A stretch of DNA of 64,000 nucleotides from Ptychodera flava (lineage: Eukaryota > Hemichordata > Enteropneusta > Ptychoderidae), in the NCBI RefSeq assembly GCF_041260155.1, contig NC_091946.1:34749620-34813619 (forward strand), read 5' to 3'. The stretch's first letter is position 1, and each line of letters opens with the position of its first letter. The notes beneath the pieces were generated by a model, which had not been told where the DNA came from, ran no database searches, and was given only the letters and a program-made list of their open reading frames with translations. Position numbers and translations under genes: made by a program. Shown here piece after piece: positions 34,017-44,711 of this stretch.

Positions 34017-34990
34017 TCATACCAATCCATAATCCAATAACACTAGGTCAGAATTTGTAAGACAATAGTTGTAAACATAGACACAAAACAGCACAGAACA
34101 GACAGTAAATAGACGGTACACAAACAAAGTCAAATTCATGAAAGAAAGATATATGGACCTCTGGCCAAAAGACCAAGAAGTGATGTCAGGTGTTTCGAAA
34201 ATAGTAAGCGCATCCTGCCCCACATGTGGCACCCGCCATATATCAATCTGTAAGTCAGATAGGTAGTGGTCACTAACTAAGGCCCCATGTCACCGATGCC
34301 ATCATGATGATCTTTTGTCGAAGAGAGATATTGTATTTATCTACCAGCTTGCGATACCTGCCAAAAGCGTTTGAATGTAGAGACAAGTCTTGCTCTGGTG
34401 TAACCTTGATTTAACAGTTTGTAAGAGAGATGGCCACGTCTCTCTACAAAATCACCATATGCACTGCATGCTCTTGCATATCGAATAAGCTGGGAAATGT
34501 ATACCCCATAAGCAGGTGAGAGTGGAATATTACTGATGAGGTGTGGAAAATTGATTATACTAAAATTGAAATCATCTCTCTTGTCATATAGCCTAGTAGA
34601 AAGGTGACCATTAGAGTCAAATTCAAGTAAAATGTCCAGATATGAAGCAGAAGAGGCCGTTTCTGTAGTTTCTTTAATCTCCAATTCTGGAGGATAAATC
34701 ATAGCGAGATATTTACTGAATTCAGAGTTATTTAATGAAATAACATCGTCGATGTATCTGAATCAGTGAATGTAAGGTTGAAAGTTCGAGCTACAGAGAC
34801 CTTTTTCTGCTTGATAAGGTTCTGGATAAATTCTGCCTCGTATGAGAACAGAAATAAGTCGGCAAGTAAGGGAGCACAGTTAGTGCCCATAGGAATTCCT
34901 ATACACTGTTGGAAAATGTGTCCTCCAAATTCAACAAATATGTTGTCAATGAGGAAATTAAGCATACTGATAATATCTTTCTCGGTAACT
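34017..34990 (-). pseudogene. Reverse transcriptase palm and C-terminal part, frameshifted
   Basis: 34965-34770 encodes FGGHIFQQCIGIPMGTNCA then PLLADLFLFSYEAEFI. A frameshift near 34760 precedes the catalytic YIDD, and 34702-34337 encodes SASYLDILLEF, YDKRDDFNFSI and YGVYISQLIRYARACSAY, ending in a stop. 34232-34017 is a hydrophobic open frame of the kind seen after the RT in this family. The RT looks Penelope-related, but the exact clade is unresolved. The element is non-functional. Confidence 0.7.
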
Positions 34991-36717
34991 ATACCAAACC
35001 TTATTTATAGTAAAGGCACGATCCCTCCACAAAGCGGTCAGGAAACGCTATTGTCAAAACGTGCTAACGAGGGTATTAGCTGGTAGGATGCGCGTTCGCT
35101 GTTGATGACGTCACACCAGCTGTAGCGCCCCCTCAAACATTAGGTACGGTGGTGTCGTCTTTGACGAAGAAACTACCCAGAATCGGCCATAAAGTGTACA
35201 GCTATTTTGAAACGTCAGTATATTTTCGATAAGTAGTATTGCATGATTCGGAAAGCGGGTGATCTTTTTTTCCTAATCGATTTTTAGCGATAAATCGGCT
35301 TTTGATTACGCTATCGTGTGTAGGTCATTTTCATTGAATTACGTCTTTCATATGTGTCCTGGGAGCGTGAATTTTTGTTCGCTCTACACTGCAAAGTTCT
35401 GACGTTCTGTTTAATTCTGATATATGTTCTTGTGATAACAGTATACGTAAAAGTAAACTGACAAACCCAGTTTTTGAATAAAGGTTTATAATGTAACGCA
35501 AACTGATAGTTGTTTGTGTTTGCTTTGCCCCGCCATTTACAAAATGGCGTCAACTGACGACCTGTGTTCGTTGTGTGAAGAATCGAAATATCCATGATTT
35601 TTCGTTTTAATGATTGTTCACATAAGTGCAATTGGGACCCATTTATCTGATTTAAAGAAATTTGAACTTATTTTAGTGATTCAATAACTACAAATCAAAG
35701 TATGAACGAAAGATAGAAAAATAACCCGAATTCGGCCGAACGCCATTTTATTTTGTGACCCTCGAGTCGATGTTTGATTTTCTTTGAATTTGTGATCGCT
35801 GTGCCTTGTGTTCTAAATGGTATTTAACGTATATTTTCTTGGTTTTGGTACTTGTAACACCATTTGAAATAAACTGACGACCCAATTTTTTGTGATGAAT
35901 TTCACGTGAAAAATATCGTTTTGATTCAAACCCCATTTGCGTTTTTTCTGGCGTGTCATGAAGCCCTACAAGGCCATATGCTTGATGTGTCACCCAGGCC
36001 TCCCGGTAGTTGTAAAACAATGCTGCTACGAACAGGAAAATGGACATTTTAGAAAGGGTATTTTTGTTTTGACGTCCTATGTCCTCGAAAACCGCTTGAT
36101 CAATGCACTTATGCACTCCTTTTTGCGGACGGGGCATGTGAAGATCGTTTTAAGCTTAAAGCACGGTCCCTCAACAAAAGTTATACATTCAGACACGGTG
36201 ATCCGGAACACTGTGGACCTCTTCACTCTGTTCCACTGAAATGGTGTTGAAATCGATGTCTTGTCATCAAAATAAATGAAATCAGTCGTTATCATTACAT
36301 AGGTAGTGAGTGCATGTGTAATCTTGTCAAACGCAACTACCCAAGCGTAAATACGAAACACAGCCTATGTGACGCATGCGCATTGGCCTTTAGTTCATTG
36401 CATATCAGGTTAAAATGATGTCATCGTTTATGCTAATGTTACACCAAGTCGCGATAATCCCTTTACGCGAACAAACCACAGGGCCTCATAAGTGGCTATT
36501 TAAGTCAATATTACAGCGTTTTTCTTTCTTTCTCAATGTCACAAATAAACTAGCTGAAGCACAACACTTGTGTAGCTGTCTTTTGTGTAGCTTGTATTGG
36601 CATGTATAGTGCGCCCTCAATAGGGAGTGTGATCATATGTAAATGCGACCTCTAGTTCCGTGACCTCTAGCCATGCCCACTTCCCTCTCCATATGGCCGG
36701 CCATGCGTACAGACGTC
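34991..36717. other. GC-richer block, no gene identified
   Basis: Several minus-strand frames of about 95-130 codons exist (35748-36137, 36077-36361) without recognisable domains or good splice context. GCCATTTTATTTTGTGACC and similar motifs are promoter-like at most. I make no gene call. Confidence 0.35.
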
Positions 36718-36763
36718 GCTGTGTTTACTGTACTAATTTTTAAATTAGTACAGTAAGCATAGC
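36718..36763. repeat. 46-bp palindrome
   Basis: The arms GCTGTGTTTACTGTACTAAT and its inverse meet near 36740 without spacer and with about three mismatched positions. It could form a cruciform. No function is assigned. Confidence 0.75.
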
Positions 36764-37536
36764 AAGGACAGGAAGTAGGCCGACCGTTTTGGGGAGGGAC
36801 CGTGGTAAAGCCTATTAAACAATTGAGCATTAATTTGGAAGTCATTTTTCATTTATGCAAATTATCAGAGCACCTTTATAAAGCATTGAACCGCCAAAAG
36901 TGTCTCTCCGTTCCCGAGAAATATATTTATATCTTTAAATCACTGAAATATCTTGTTTATTACGTGGTACATGGCCAAAAATGTCTTTTGTAGGAATGTT
37001 GTCCGCCATACAAAATATAAACTATTATATCTGCAAAATGATTCTCTGAGCTAAATAACTACTGTCAGACTTTGAAATCAATGAAATAGCTTGTTTAACA
37101 TGTGATATGTGGCCAATTACGTTATCTTGTCGGACCGCTGGCGGCCATATTTGTTTTATGCAAATTAGACATATTTCCCCAAAGTACATTCGAGTAAACT
37201 TTTATAATGGTGTTGTGGGTAAATGTCGAGAATGCATTTTGCAGTTTATTGTGGGTTGGGTGCCAAAATCTCGTAGATTCACTGGATTAATGCCTTAATC
37301 TGTCGGTGTCGAGCACAATGTATATTGCTTGCTGTGTGGTTCGTTTACAACGTTGCTTGGGATCTACTTGAATCAGAATCGATCAGCTGCAATTTTGCTG
37401 CATATGCCTGCACGGCAACTTAACACTTTCCAAGTGAAGAAAAGCCGTCTTCTGTGATCAAACGTTGCATATTACGACCATAGGGATATCCTCAATACGA
37501 TTCTATACAACGGTGTTTGTGTTATCTTCTTTGTAG

Positions 37537-37627
37537 CGACTGCGAGGGTTCCAACTGGTCGAATATAATTTCGAAACTGCTGAACCAATGAGAGGAAAAG
37601 ACGGGAGGTGCATAGCTGTCCGGATAG
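37537..37627 (+). CDS. SLC27A2-like: Copy B exon 6
   Basis: A 91-bp exon between TTCTTTGTAG and GTATGG, encoding LVEYNFETAEPMRGKDG and RCIAVRIG. It has the same length and phase as copy A exon 6, with about 13 base differences. Confidence 0.88.
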
Positions 37628-38149
37628 GTATGGTGTTAAAAGAGAGAAAACTATGACCTCAGCAATTTACTTTCAAACGAGATTTATTACAAAAAATATA
37701 ACTAATCAGTAAGTCAAGGGATAGAATACAAACTGTAGAAGTGTACAGGCAACTTATCTCAGATGGGACGGCAATAGGCTGATGCAGTCCTTGGTTTACA
37801 GGCTTGAGGTTACACAAATTCAACAGAATAAATCCAGCGTTGCCGTGAAGTTCTTGAAAAGTCTTGAAATGAACACTTCTGGAGTTTCCAAAGTCTTGAA
37901 GTAAACTTTAGAAACACGATTCCAATTGTCTCACTGAAAACCATGCCGCCTAAGTATTATACTTACATAGTTATATAAGAGAATATAAGAACAATGTAGA
38001 TTTTCTATTGATATGCTAATTATTGCTCTAAAAATATCTCCACTTACACGACTAATTGAATTTCTACAAGGTTCCGATCATGACTAACTGAATTCAAGGT
38101 CGTGAGGTCGTGAAAGACAGTGACCTTGAATATGATCTAGACTAACTAA

Positions 38150-39673
38150 GGCCCAAAAAAAAAGAAATGTTTCTGGTCAGCGCGCGCGTCACTTGAACAA
38201 CAGCGCGTCACCCTTTTTTTTCCTGGTTTGAGGCCGGCGGCTGTGGCACACTACATACTGATTTAACACCAAACCAAAACGGCTGAAGAGAAAGAAAATT
38301 CTTTGGGGCACATGATCAGTGACTGCATGAACAGTTTAAATGTTATATATTGATAAAACTACAAAACTCAGTGTTATCCCCAGGCCATAGCGGTCCCGCT
38401 ACGCTTTCGCCTCCCCCCCCCCCCCCCGCTACGCTTTGATTCTCCCCGCTACGCTTTAAAATATTACCGCCATCCTTAGTTCACACGCTCTGCGTAGCTA
38501 CCAGCTGATGCCTGCATTGTCTACACATAAGCGCTCACTGCAACTTTTAACCTGAGAGTGGAAGGTGTGATGAAGTATGGTATGCATCAGATAAGTTGTC
38601 CGGAAGTGTTGAGAGGAACGTTAAAACAATAGAAGAATCGGCTGGGTTGTTCACAAATTTTCATTCCAGAACGACTATTACGACCAACCAAGAGGCAGAA
38701 CAAAGACAGTATACATCGCGTACAAGTGTTCACACTAGGCGGTGTAGCACTAGCAGGGCCTTTGATCACATTCCCATGCTTTGATCAACGAAATGGGCCG
38801 CAAAAGAACAAGAGTTGACTGGTGAGGTTGATTATGATTGTACAACGATGAGTTTTGTCTGAGTACGATCACGATCGCGATCGAGTTCACATTGCATAAA
38901 TTTCAATATGGCGGCGGCCATGTTGGTCGACAGGTTCATAACGTGTTGACATTGATCCTGGCGTCGCGTGTGGTTCCACTCTGACACGTTCTCTGAAAGA
39001 TTTTACACCTGATTTTCGAGGGATTCTAGTTGTACTTAGTTCATGTCTTGTGATCATCTTGGTGGTATTTTTAAAATCAAGAATCGAACGACGATGTTCA
39101 GTGGAAGTAGAAGTTATGCGGGGAGGGGGGGCCGCTGGTTGAAATCTATCCCCGTGATGAAAAATTATTCGCGGTGTTTGTCGTTCAAAAATGATATAAA
39201 ATTCAATTGCATTTGAATTGTGTAAAGCTTAAACTTGTGAATTTTCCTCTTTGTTGGCAAGTTTTGACAATTTATTAGCAATATATGTATTAATGAAACT
39301 CCAATGAGACGAACCATTTCTTGCTCTCAAAGTTTCAATCTGAATCTTCTGTTTTAATTGCAATTGTAATTACAATACTGTGATGATTTATTTAAGTGTA
39401 ATAAAGAGTTTCCATGATGTTCAAACTGCACACTTTTGTGTTACCATTGCATTTTGTTGTGAGTGTACATGTATGTGTGGATGCATGTGCAAGCTTACAT
39501 CCATATGCAAATATAAATTAATGATATGCAAATGATTATGCAAATTAGCCGCTAAGCTTTGGCGCTTTAACTGACCCTGCTCCCTCCCTTGAGGAGAAAA
39601 AAAAAGCCGCGTCGCCGCACCATTTTTTAAAGAAAGGCCTGACCAAAAACATTTCTTTTTTTTTTTTTTGGCC
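38150..39673. mobile_element. Harbinger-like non-autonomous element nested in the LTR
   Basis: The ends are GGCCCAAAAAAAAAGAAATG (left) and an inverse CATTTCTTTTTTTT then GGCC (right), with arms of about 31 bp that continue through TTTCTGGTCAG. TAA flanks both sides (38147-38149, 39674-39676); a 3-bp TWA duplication is the PIF/Harbinger hallmark. The interior holds a poly-C tract, repeated CGCTACGCTTT and no transposase. Because it splits an LTR, it arrived after the retroelement. Confidence 0.85.
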
Positions 39674-39771
39674 TAATCTCAGGTTATGATTGTGGGGAAA
39701 ATGACCTACATAACACACCCCCTCTTCTAAAAATGAAAACTTTTCAAAGAATAATCTTTCTTTTACAAATG

Positions 39772-39966
39772 TTACACTAAAAGCGTGAACAACGATAAGC
39801 TCGAAATACGAGAGAGAAAGTCTGCAATTAAATTGTCTCCTCCCCCCATACGTTTAATGTCAAGGTTAAACTCCTGTAACATTAAACTCCATCTTAACAG
39901 TCCCTGACATTTGCCTTTTAATTTCTGCAGAAAAACAAGAGGATTGTGATCAATATAAACCACCAA
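39772..39966 (-). pseudogene. RNase H fragment of gypsy-type pol
   Basis: The minus-strand frame encodes VYIDHNPLVFLQKLKGK, RWSLMLQEFNLDI and NLIADFLSR, the end of the Ty3/gypsy RNase H domain (Asp-His-x-Pro-Leu; Ala-Asp-x-Leu-Ser-Arg). Protease, RT and integrase are missing, and the polypurine tract follows within about 60 bp, so a large internal deletion removed the rest. Confidence 0.8.
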
Positions 39967-40592
39967 TTGGCTGATTTGAATAAGTAATATTAACTTCAAA
40001 ATTCTGTAGAATGTTAGATGAGAGAAAACAAAACAAAACGGTGAACTCAGCAATTTCCTTTTAAAATGAAATTTATTACAAAAAATAAAATTAATCGCTA
40101 GGTCAAGGGATAAAATACAAACTGTAAAAGTGTACAGGCTACTTATCTCAGCTGGGACGACTAAGCTCCAGAGTCAGACAGTGAGACAGGCCGATGCAGT
40201 CCTTGGCTTGCAGGCTTGAGGCTCCAAAACATCCACAGAATAAATCCAGCGTTGCTGTGAAGGTCTTGAGAAGTCTTGAAATTAATACTGCTGGAGTTTC
40301 AAAAGGCTTGAAGAAACACGTCAGAGACACGATTCCAAATGTCTAACTGAACACTTTGCTGCCCCAGTATTTATACTTAAATTGTTATGTAAGACAACAT
40401 AAGAACAATCAACAACTTCTATTGATATGCTTATTACTGCTCTAAAAATATTTCCACTTGTGACTAATTGAATTTTGAGACAGTTGTAAACATGACTAAT
40501 GACTTCAAGGTCATGAAGGACAGTGACCTTAAGAATGTTCGTGATTAATTAAACTCACGTCATGAGTGTGGGGGAAAATGACCGAGATAACA

Positions 40593-42327
40593 GTGGACAT
40601 AAATCAAGGACCGAATAAGTTCTCGTGAATATACAACTATAATGTTGTGTTAATTCCAGACAGATTTACAACTTCTTTAATATCAATCATAAGGGGAAGG
40701 TAAATAAAGATGAAAATTGACGACAGCTGGACTACGTTTGGAAAATGGACACAGAATAAACACTGCTCACGAGACAACGGCGAAGCAAAGTACTTGTATC
40801 GCCTTGGACACTACGTCTGTTTTCTTTGCTGCTAAGCTACACCATTGAAAGAACCTTTGTCTTTGTTATCTAGATGGTTTCCCGAATAGTCATTGTACAA
40901 TGTGGTAGAGATGTTTGGACTGTCAAACTTTTACAAAACTCTTTGGTCACCGCTTCCGGGAGCTCATTTTAAAGCCCTCAGAGTAAATGAAGTTTTCACC
41001 GGCTTATTTTTGTGAGAATCGAAACCTTCGCTTGCCCATTAGAGTTCACACAGAGTTGTCGGCCATTTTGAATTTCAAGTGTCTGTTAATATTGGGTTAT
41101 CCATTTCAAGTATCATATTTTGCATTGTGACCCCTGATTTTAATTCCTTATTTCGAAGGGGAATAGTATAAAATCGTTGAGAAACTTCTTAGCAAAGTTT
41201 TGAGTCTGTCGATTTCGAGGCGCAAACACTACAAGTGGGCTTTGCGGCGATTCCGTTGCATACAACATGAACGAACCAATCACTGTGATATTGTGATTCG
41301 CTTAAAACGTTCACAGTAACCATGATAAGACAATACATTTTGAAAAAAAATCGAAGCGTGAGCAAATTAAGGGCCAAGCCAACAGGGCGTAGACTCAGGG
41401 GCCCTGTTTTATAAGGCTGAGAAATTTTCTTCTTCTTCTTCCTCTTCTTCTTCCTTATTTTCGTCCGCCATTTTTCATAAACCTTGATCTGTAAAACAGC
41501 TGCATGTTTAAAGTTCTGAAATTTTTGCACAGGACTAAGCATATGTGAGAACTGGTGCATGATACCCTGACATTACAGCTTGCCATGTGGCCTAGCCGCC
41601 GTATTCGATTTCTGAAAATCCAAAATTGGCTTCCTCTGAAGAACAACACGGCGAATCAAGTTGAAATTTGCATGTGCCGTGCTAGCTGTATGCACTTTAT
41701 AGTTTGTGAATAAAATCGTTAGTGGACACGTGACTTTGGCCGACAATTCGTGACATGATTCGGTGGCCATATTGAAGTTTACGAAAATTCTTGAATAATG
41801 ATGAAATAATATTCAAACACCTTCTCCGAATTCAATGGACCATTTGAGCTCAATTGTTTCAAAAGCATCAATAATGCAAATAGCGTTCGGTTTCGTCGCC
41901 TTATTGACATCTACGAAAAACCTGCAGTAACCATAAAATACTACCATAAAACCTCCATAACCAGAATCAACAGACCATGTGAATTGACGATGAAGTGTCA
42001 GCATTATTTATTTATCAGCATATTAACCAGTGTAGTGCAATATTTCTTAACATATTGTTTGGATGACCTTTGACCGATTGACACATATCTCAACACCAAC
42101 AAGAGACAGAGGAATGTTGTTTGTTACATAATTGACCAGTTCGGGATGCAATTTTTGACACAATGACCTTGTCTAACTTTGATCTACTTCCATGTATCTC
42201 TACAACTGCAAGCGCAACAAGATAGATTTTTGTAGGATATTGACAAGTATTATACCACAATTTCTCCACAATTCTTTGGATGGCTTGTTAAACTTTCACC
42301 TAATTTCATATGTATTAGTAATGACAA
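40593..42327. other. Copy B intron 6, homologous to copy A intron 6
   Basis: It aligns with about 6998-8455, sharing CCGAATAAGTTCTCRTGAAT, GTACACRATTGAAA-like, CAGGGCCCTGTTTTATAAG and CCAGTGTAGTGCAA blocks. Extra segments near 41190-41330 and 41515-41640 are absent from copy A. No gene. Confidence 0.7.
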
Positions 42328-44571
42328 GTCATCGTTGATGACACAGTCTCCACGTGTTAATGGGTACTTTGATTACAAGTCCTTTGAGAGGATAGTGTCA
42401 TGTTCATTAATAAGGTCTGTGATTAAAGATGAGTTCCATGGTTGCGAAAACGTAAAACCAATCTGGACTGCCACCCTAATTACATAGGGTCATTAAATAA
42501 GACGATTAGTAATTAATCAACAGGATGTTGCCAAACATTGTTGCATTTTATTACAACACTGACAGATTATCACATGTACCACATTTCATAAACTATACCG
42601 CTAAGTTTCATTGAATTGTATTACAACACTGTGAGATCAACATCTTTACACAGCGTCATCAAATTTGATGAAGTGTTTCTGGACATATCATTCTAATTAA
42701 GAAAGTTCGTTACATATGTTAATTAAATAATTACCATAACGATGCATAGTGTCTTTTTTTTCAGGTTGAAGCAATGTGAGCTCAACATCTATATCAACTG
42801 TCATGAAATTTGATGAACCATTTCTCGCCATATTTCTCGCCTAATTAGTCAGTTATTTGACATGCTACTACCACATATCTTTGCATGCCATAACACTACT
42901 GGAAGATCGACATCTGTAACAAGCGGATGAAAAAACAAGACTCTGTTCCAAAATAGAGTTTATTTCTAAAACTTCGACGTTTCGATTCCACACAGGGAAT
43001 CTTCATCAGAATCTAAAAAACAACAAAATTACAGTAAATATGGGACTAGTAAAAACGAAAAAGAGCAACACTGGCGTAAAACCATTTAAAAACTATTCGA
43101 AAAACTGAGTTGTTGGTTTATAAAAGGAACTATAGTTAAAATCAATCTGTACAGACGAGAAGAAAAAAGTTTTGAACTTACAAACAGAAGACGAGTGAAC
43201 ACTCAGTCTAAAAGTAGCGATGTTGACCGGCCGGATCGTACAAAGCCAATGGCGCGAAATACAATGAAGGGAGGGCTCCCCAGAACAAACAACTTACAGA
43301 CATGAGGAAAGGACTCCCTAGCTGTAGATGAAGCGGATTTGAAAACCTATAGGAACTGTACTTTATTCACCAGTCCTTTTTATTGATGCCGTTGTAACAC
43401 TTGAATTTGATACAGCATTTCCAGACATCATACTAATTATGAAAGTTCATCAAATATGCAAATAGCAACAATTGACTTGATACTGCTTAATGTCTTGTCA
43501 CAGTATTACAGTACTGAAAGATCAACATCAGTACCATGTTTCATCAAATTTGATGCAGTATTTCTGGACATAGCCCCCTAATTAGGAAAGTTCATTAAAT
43601 ATGCAAATTAGCAATTAATTTGAATGACACTGATAAATGTCTTCATTCACATGTTAAAGCGATGTAAGTTCGACATCAATACCGATTTTCAAGAAATTTG
43701 ATGAACAATTCTTGACATATCAGCCTACTTACGAAAATTCATTAAATATTCAAATCAGCTGTTAATTGACATGATACTACTACATATCAATGCATGCCAT
43801 TGCGCCACCAAAAGATCAACAACTGTGCCTCATTTCATCAAATGTTTTATACTACATTTCTATACATATCACACTAATGACAAAAATTTCATCAAATATG
43901 CAAATTAGCAACTAATTTACATGGCACTGCTTAATGTCTTCCCTCAGTGTTAAAGTACTACAAGATCAACATCTGTACCTTGTTCATCAAATTTGATGCA
44001 GTGGTTCTGGATATAGCTCACTAATTCGGAAAGTTCATGAAATACGCAAATTAGCAATTAATTCGCATGATACCACTAAATGTCTTTGTAAACTTATATG
44101 ACACTGTGTGCTAAAGATCTGTACCAAGTTTCATCAAATTGCTGCTGTATTTCTACACATATCACCCTTATTACAAAATTCATCAAATATGCAAATTAGT
44201 AATTCATTGATGCAATACTGCGTGCTATCAGAGCTCTGTGTGACAAACATCTTTAAAAAGTTTCATCAAATTTAGTGCAGTCGCTTTAGAAATAGAGCTC
44301 TTTTTCAAAAAGTCATTGTCAATGACATAGTCCCCACTTTTTAAATAAAATGATCGTCAGACGGCCATATTTGGTCGGATCGCACAACAATTTGAAGTGC
44401 ATATGCTGACATAGGATGATCCTTGTATCAAGTTTGAATGAAATCACTTCAGAGATGCGCATCTCTGAGATATCTGCGTGAACGGACGAATGGACGCACG
44501 CACGCACGAACGCACGGACATGAACAAACCTATAAGTCCCCCCCCCCCCGGACGGTGTCTGTGGGGACTAA
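42328..44571 (-). mobile_element. Satellite-bearing element, copy 2 (inverted)
   Basis: The left edge is GTCATCGTTGATGACACAG. The interior consists of many ~120-bp repeats read in the inverse sense (TTTCATCAAATTTGATGCAG core). The right edge is the GGACGGTGTCTGTGGGGACT block. Copy A reads straight across the site (TAATGAAAATG), and no target duplication is apparent. It is interrupted by another insert at about 42921-43385. Confidence 0.7.
42921..43385 (-). mobile_element. Insert with a hammerhead-like motif, probably a retroelement tail
   Basis: It breaks a ~120-bp repeat unit. On the minus strand 43009-42976 reads CTGATGA, a stem AGATTCC/GGAATCG around CTGTGT, then GAAAC and GTC. These are the conserved core pieces of a type I hammerhead ribozyme, which Penelope-like elements are known to carry. 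The helix III loop is absent, so a monomer would not fold well. No RT remains. Confidence 0.4.
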
Positions 44572-44711
44572 AAATGCTAAAGGTTTAGGTTTATAGAATA
44601 TTGACAGATTTATCCCTAATTTACTGCTGTTGCCGCTGCGTCTGAGTCTAGTGGTGGTGCTGCTGTTACTGATCCTGCTGCTGATACTGCTGCTGCTGTT
44701 GATGATAATTA

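Larger units (their letters stand above)
28798..37290. mobile_element. 8.5-kb composite insert in copy B intron 5 with long inverted arms
   Basis: Copy A has a 384-bp intron here; copy B's homologous flanks stop at TGCCTT (28791-28796) and resume at TGCCTT (37291-37296), a possible 6-bp target duplication. The left arm (about 28850-29109, continuing at 31041-31175) is the inverse of about 36805-37248, sharing the GGGGAAATATG, TTTGCATAA and CCTACAAAAGACATTTT blocks. The interior carries LINE and Penelope-like relics. A Polinton was considered because of the 6-bp repeats and long arms, but no polymerase, integrase or capsid gene is visible. Confidence 0.65.
37634..40592 (-). mobile_element. LTR retrotransposon deletion derivative (Ty3/gypsy-type)
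   Basis: It interrupts copy B intron 6 six bases after exon 6. The + strand edges are TGTTA at 37634 and TAACA ending at 40592, flanked by ATGG and GTGG (a 4-bp duplication with one change; copy A has a single ATGG). LTRs are 37634-39715 (split by a DNA transposon, about 555 bp without it) and 40012-40592. On the minus strand a purine tract AGAAGAGGGGG directly precedes the LTR at 39715, as a polypurine tract should. The internal region is only 296 bp. Confidence 0.85.

Noticed and set aside
35748..36361. Minus-strand frames of 129 and 94 codons
   Set aside because: They have no motif, transmembrane segment or splice partner, and overlapping frames compete; left as unassigned sequence.
28798..37290. 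Polinton/Maverick identity for the composite insert
   Set aside because: 6-bp flanking repeats and long arms fit, but no polymerase B, integrase, protease, ATPase or capsid coding traces were seen.
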